A stretch of 6,892 nt of DNA from Chloroflexota bacterium (GTDB taxonomy: Bacteria; Chloroflexota; Dehalococcoidia; SM23-28-2; RBG-16-64-32): assembly GCA_005880055.1 (NCBI GenBank), contig VBJS01000153.1, forward strand, positions 1-6,892, in the 5' to 3' direction. Shown here piece by piece: positions 6,073 to 6,892 of this stretch. Numbering within the stretch: position 1 is the first letter of the stretch; the number at the start of each line of letters is the position of its first letter. A program made the position numbers and the translations under genes. The notes under the pieces were generated by a model. The model had not been told where the DNA came from and searched no databases. It saw only the letters and a list, made by a program, of their open reading frames with translations.

Positions 6073-6892
6073 TTGCCTTTCGTCGTATTGCACACGGCCG
6101 ACGTACATCTTGACCGGGCCTTTAGCGCGGCCGGGATGAGCGCCGGGATCGCCGCCGCGAGGCGTCAAGAGCTGCGCGACGCGTTCCGGCGTTTCGTAGA
6201 TCTGGCGGTAGATTCCAAAGTGGACGCCGTAACCATCGGTGGCGACCTCTACGAGCATGAGCGCGCCACCATGGATACCGGGCACTTCCTTCGCGAACAG
6301 CTGGAACGGCTGGGGCCCGTGCCGGCGCTCGTTTCCCCCGGCAACCACGACCCGTACATGCCGGACTCCCTCTATGCACGGATGGACTGGCCGCCGAACG
6401 TCACCATTTTCCGTGAGCCGGCGTTCCGCCCAGTCCAGTTCTCGCCTTGGCTTACCGTCTGGGGCGCCGGCCACGATGGCCCAACGTTGCGGCGCAACCT
6501 GCTCGAAGGTTTCCGCGTCGAAGGAGCCGGTCGGCACGTCCTTCTCTTCCACGGCTCAGACACGCGCGCAGTCCCACCCGGGAAACCGGCGCACTGTCCT
6601 TTTCTGGCATCAGATGTGCGCGCCGCCGGCGCCGACTTCGCGCTGCTCGGGCATTATCACGGCGCGCGCGTCGCTGAGGACAGCGCTCCTGTCTTCGCCT
6701 ATCCCGGAAGCCCGGAACCGCTGGACTTCTCAGAGGAGGGGGTGCATCACATCCTCCGCCTCGACATCGATGAAGCGCGCATCTCTCCGACCCTAATCCC
6801 GTTCAGCCGCGTCTCTTACTGCACACATACGGTGGAGGTCTCGGCCTTCCTCACATCGGAATCGCTGCGTGCCGCGATCACGGCGCTCCCCG
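6073..6892 (+). CDS. sbcD: SbcD/Mre11-type DNA repair exonuclease (calcineurin-like metallophosphoesterase), 3'-truncated
   Basis: The frame stays open from TTG 6073 to the right edge (273 codons) and encodes a calcineurin-like metallophosphoesterase of the SbcD/Mre11 nuclease type. This family, with the SbcC/Rad50 ATPase, trims DNA ends and opens hairpins. The complete dimetal ligand set is visible: Asp10 and His12 (LHTADVHLD), Asp58 (GGDLYEH), Asn91 and His92 (SPGNHDPY), His160 (LLFHGS), His194 and His196 (GHYHG). After these comes YPGSPEPLDFSEEG, the usual SbcD segment, and the start of the capping domain; roughly 100 or more residues should lie beyond the window. TTG is chosen because TAG at 6067-6069 closes the frame just upstream, the next ATG (6136) would remove Asp10/His12, and MPFVVLHTADVHL fits the family start. 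No strong ribosome binding site is seen. An sbcC-like gene would be expected downstream but is not in view. A related non-SbcD phosphoesterase remains possible. Confidence 0.85.
   Translation, partial: MPFVVLHTADVHLDRAFSAAGMSAGIAAARRQELRDAFRRFVDLAVDSKVDAVTIGGDLYEHERATMDTGHFLREQLERLGPVPALVSPGNHDPYMPDSLYARMDWPPNVTIFREPAFRPVQFSPWLTVWGAGHDGPTLRRNLLEGFRVEGAGRHVLLFHGSDTRAVPPGKPAHCPFLASDVRAAGADFALLGHYHGARVAEDSAPVFAYPGSPEPLDFSEEGVHHILRLDIDEARISPTLIPFSRVSYCTHTVEVSAFLTSESLRAAITALP

Noticed and set aside
6001..6552. 183-codon minus-strand frame opposite the sbcD-like gene
   Set aside because: The plus strand here carries the complete metallophosphoesterase ligand set; the minus frame has no recognisable motif and covers the divergent promoters.
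3350..6892. recQ, PPOX and sbcD-like genes as a new defence island
   Set aside because: All three are common housekeeping-type families, are transcribed on different strands from separate promoters, and no integrase, toxin, nuclease-effector or repeat lies nearby.

Overview
The window is high-GC bacterial chromosome with no sign of phage, IS elements, CRISPR or RNA genes. It holds six loci packed on both strands: a 5'-truncated aldo/keto reductase (+), a two-gene minus-strand unit (a metallo-beta-lactamase-fold hydrolase behind a D-aminoacylase-family amidohydrolase), a recQ-type DNA helicase gene (+), a PPOX-class flavin/F420-type split-barrel protein (-), and a 3'-truncated SbcD/Mre11-type nuclease gene (+). 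The gene mix, the RecQ with a C-terminal helix-turn-helix module, F420-type PPOX proteins and apparently leaderless starts would fit Chloroflexota or an Actinobacteria-like lineage. That is inference from gene content only.

Layout. 3-866 is the aldo/keto reductase, convergent with the 1643..927 MBL hydrolase; a small hairpin lies between them. The D-aminoacylase (3156..1633) overlaps the MBL gene by 11 bp, so the two are probably co-transcribed and translationally coupled. A promoter-like TTGACA-N17-TAGCGT lies directly in front of the D-aminoacylase ATG. A divergent 193-bp spacer separates it from recQ (3350-5578). The 3' end of recQ overlaps the convergent PPOX gene (5966..5478) by 101 bp. 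A compact back-to-back promoter pair (5978-6045) separates PPOX from the sbcD-like gene, which starts at TTG 6073 and runs off the right edge.

The most striking point is in recQ. The reading frame is intact and conserved from end to end, except that the codon right after the Walker B DEAH box, where RecQ proteins normally carry Cys (DEAH-C-IS-WGHDF), is TAA (3779-3781). No other lesion is seen in about 740 codons. This is a very recent nonsense mutation, a sequencing or assembly error, or less likely a recoded stop. Two DNA-repair genes (recQ and sbcD-like) flank the PPOX gene, but nothing in the sequence shows that they act as one system. I see no clear evidence of a wholly new multi-gene system.
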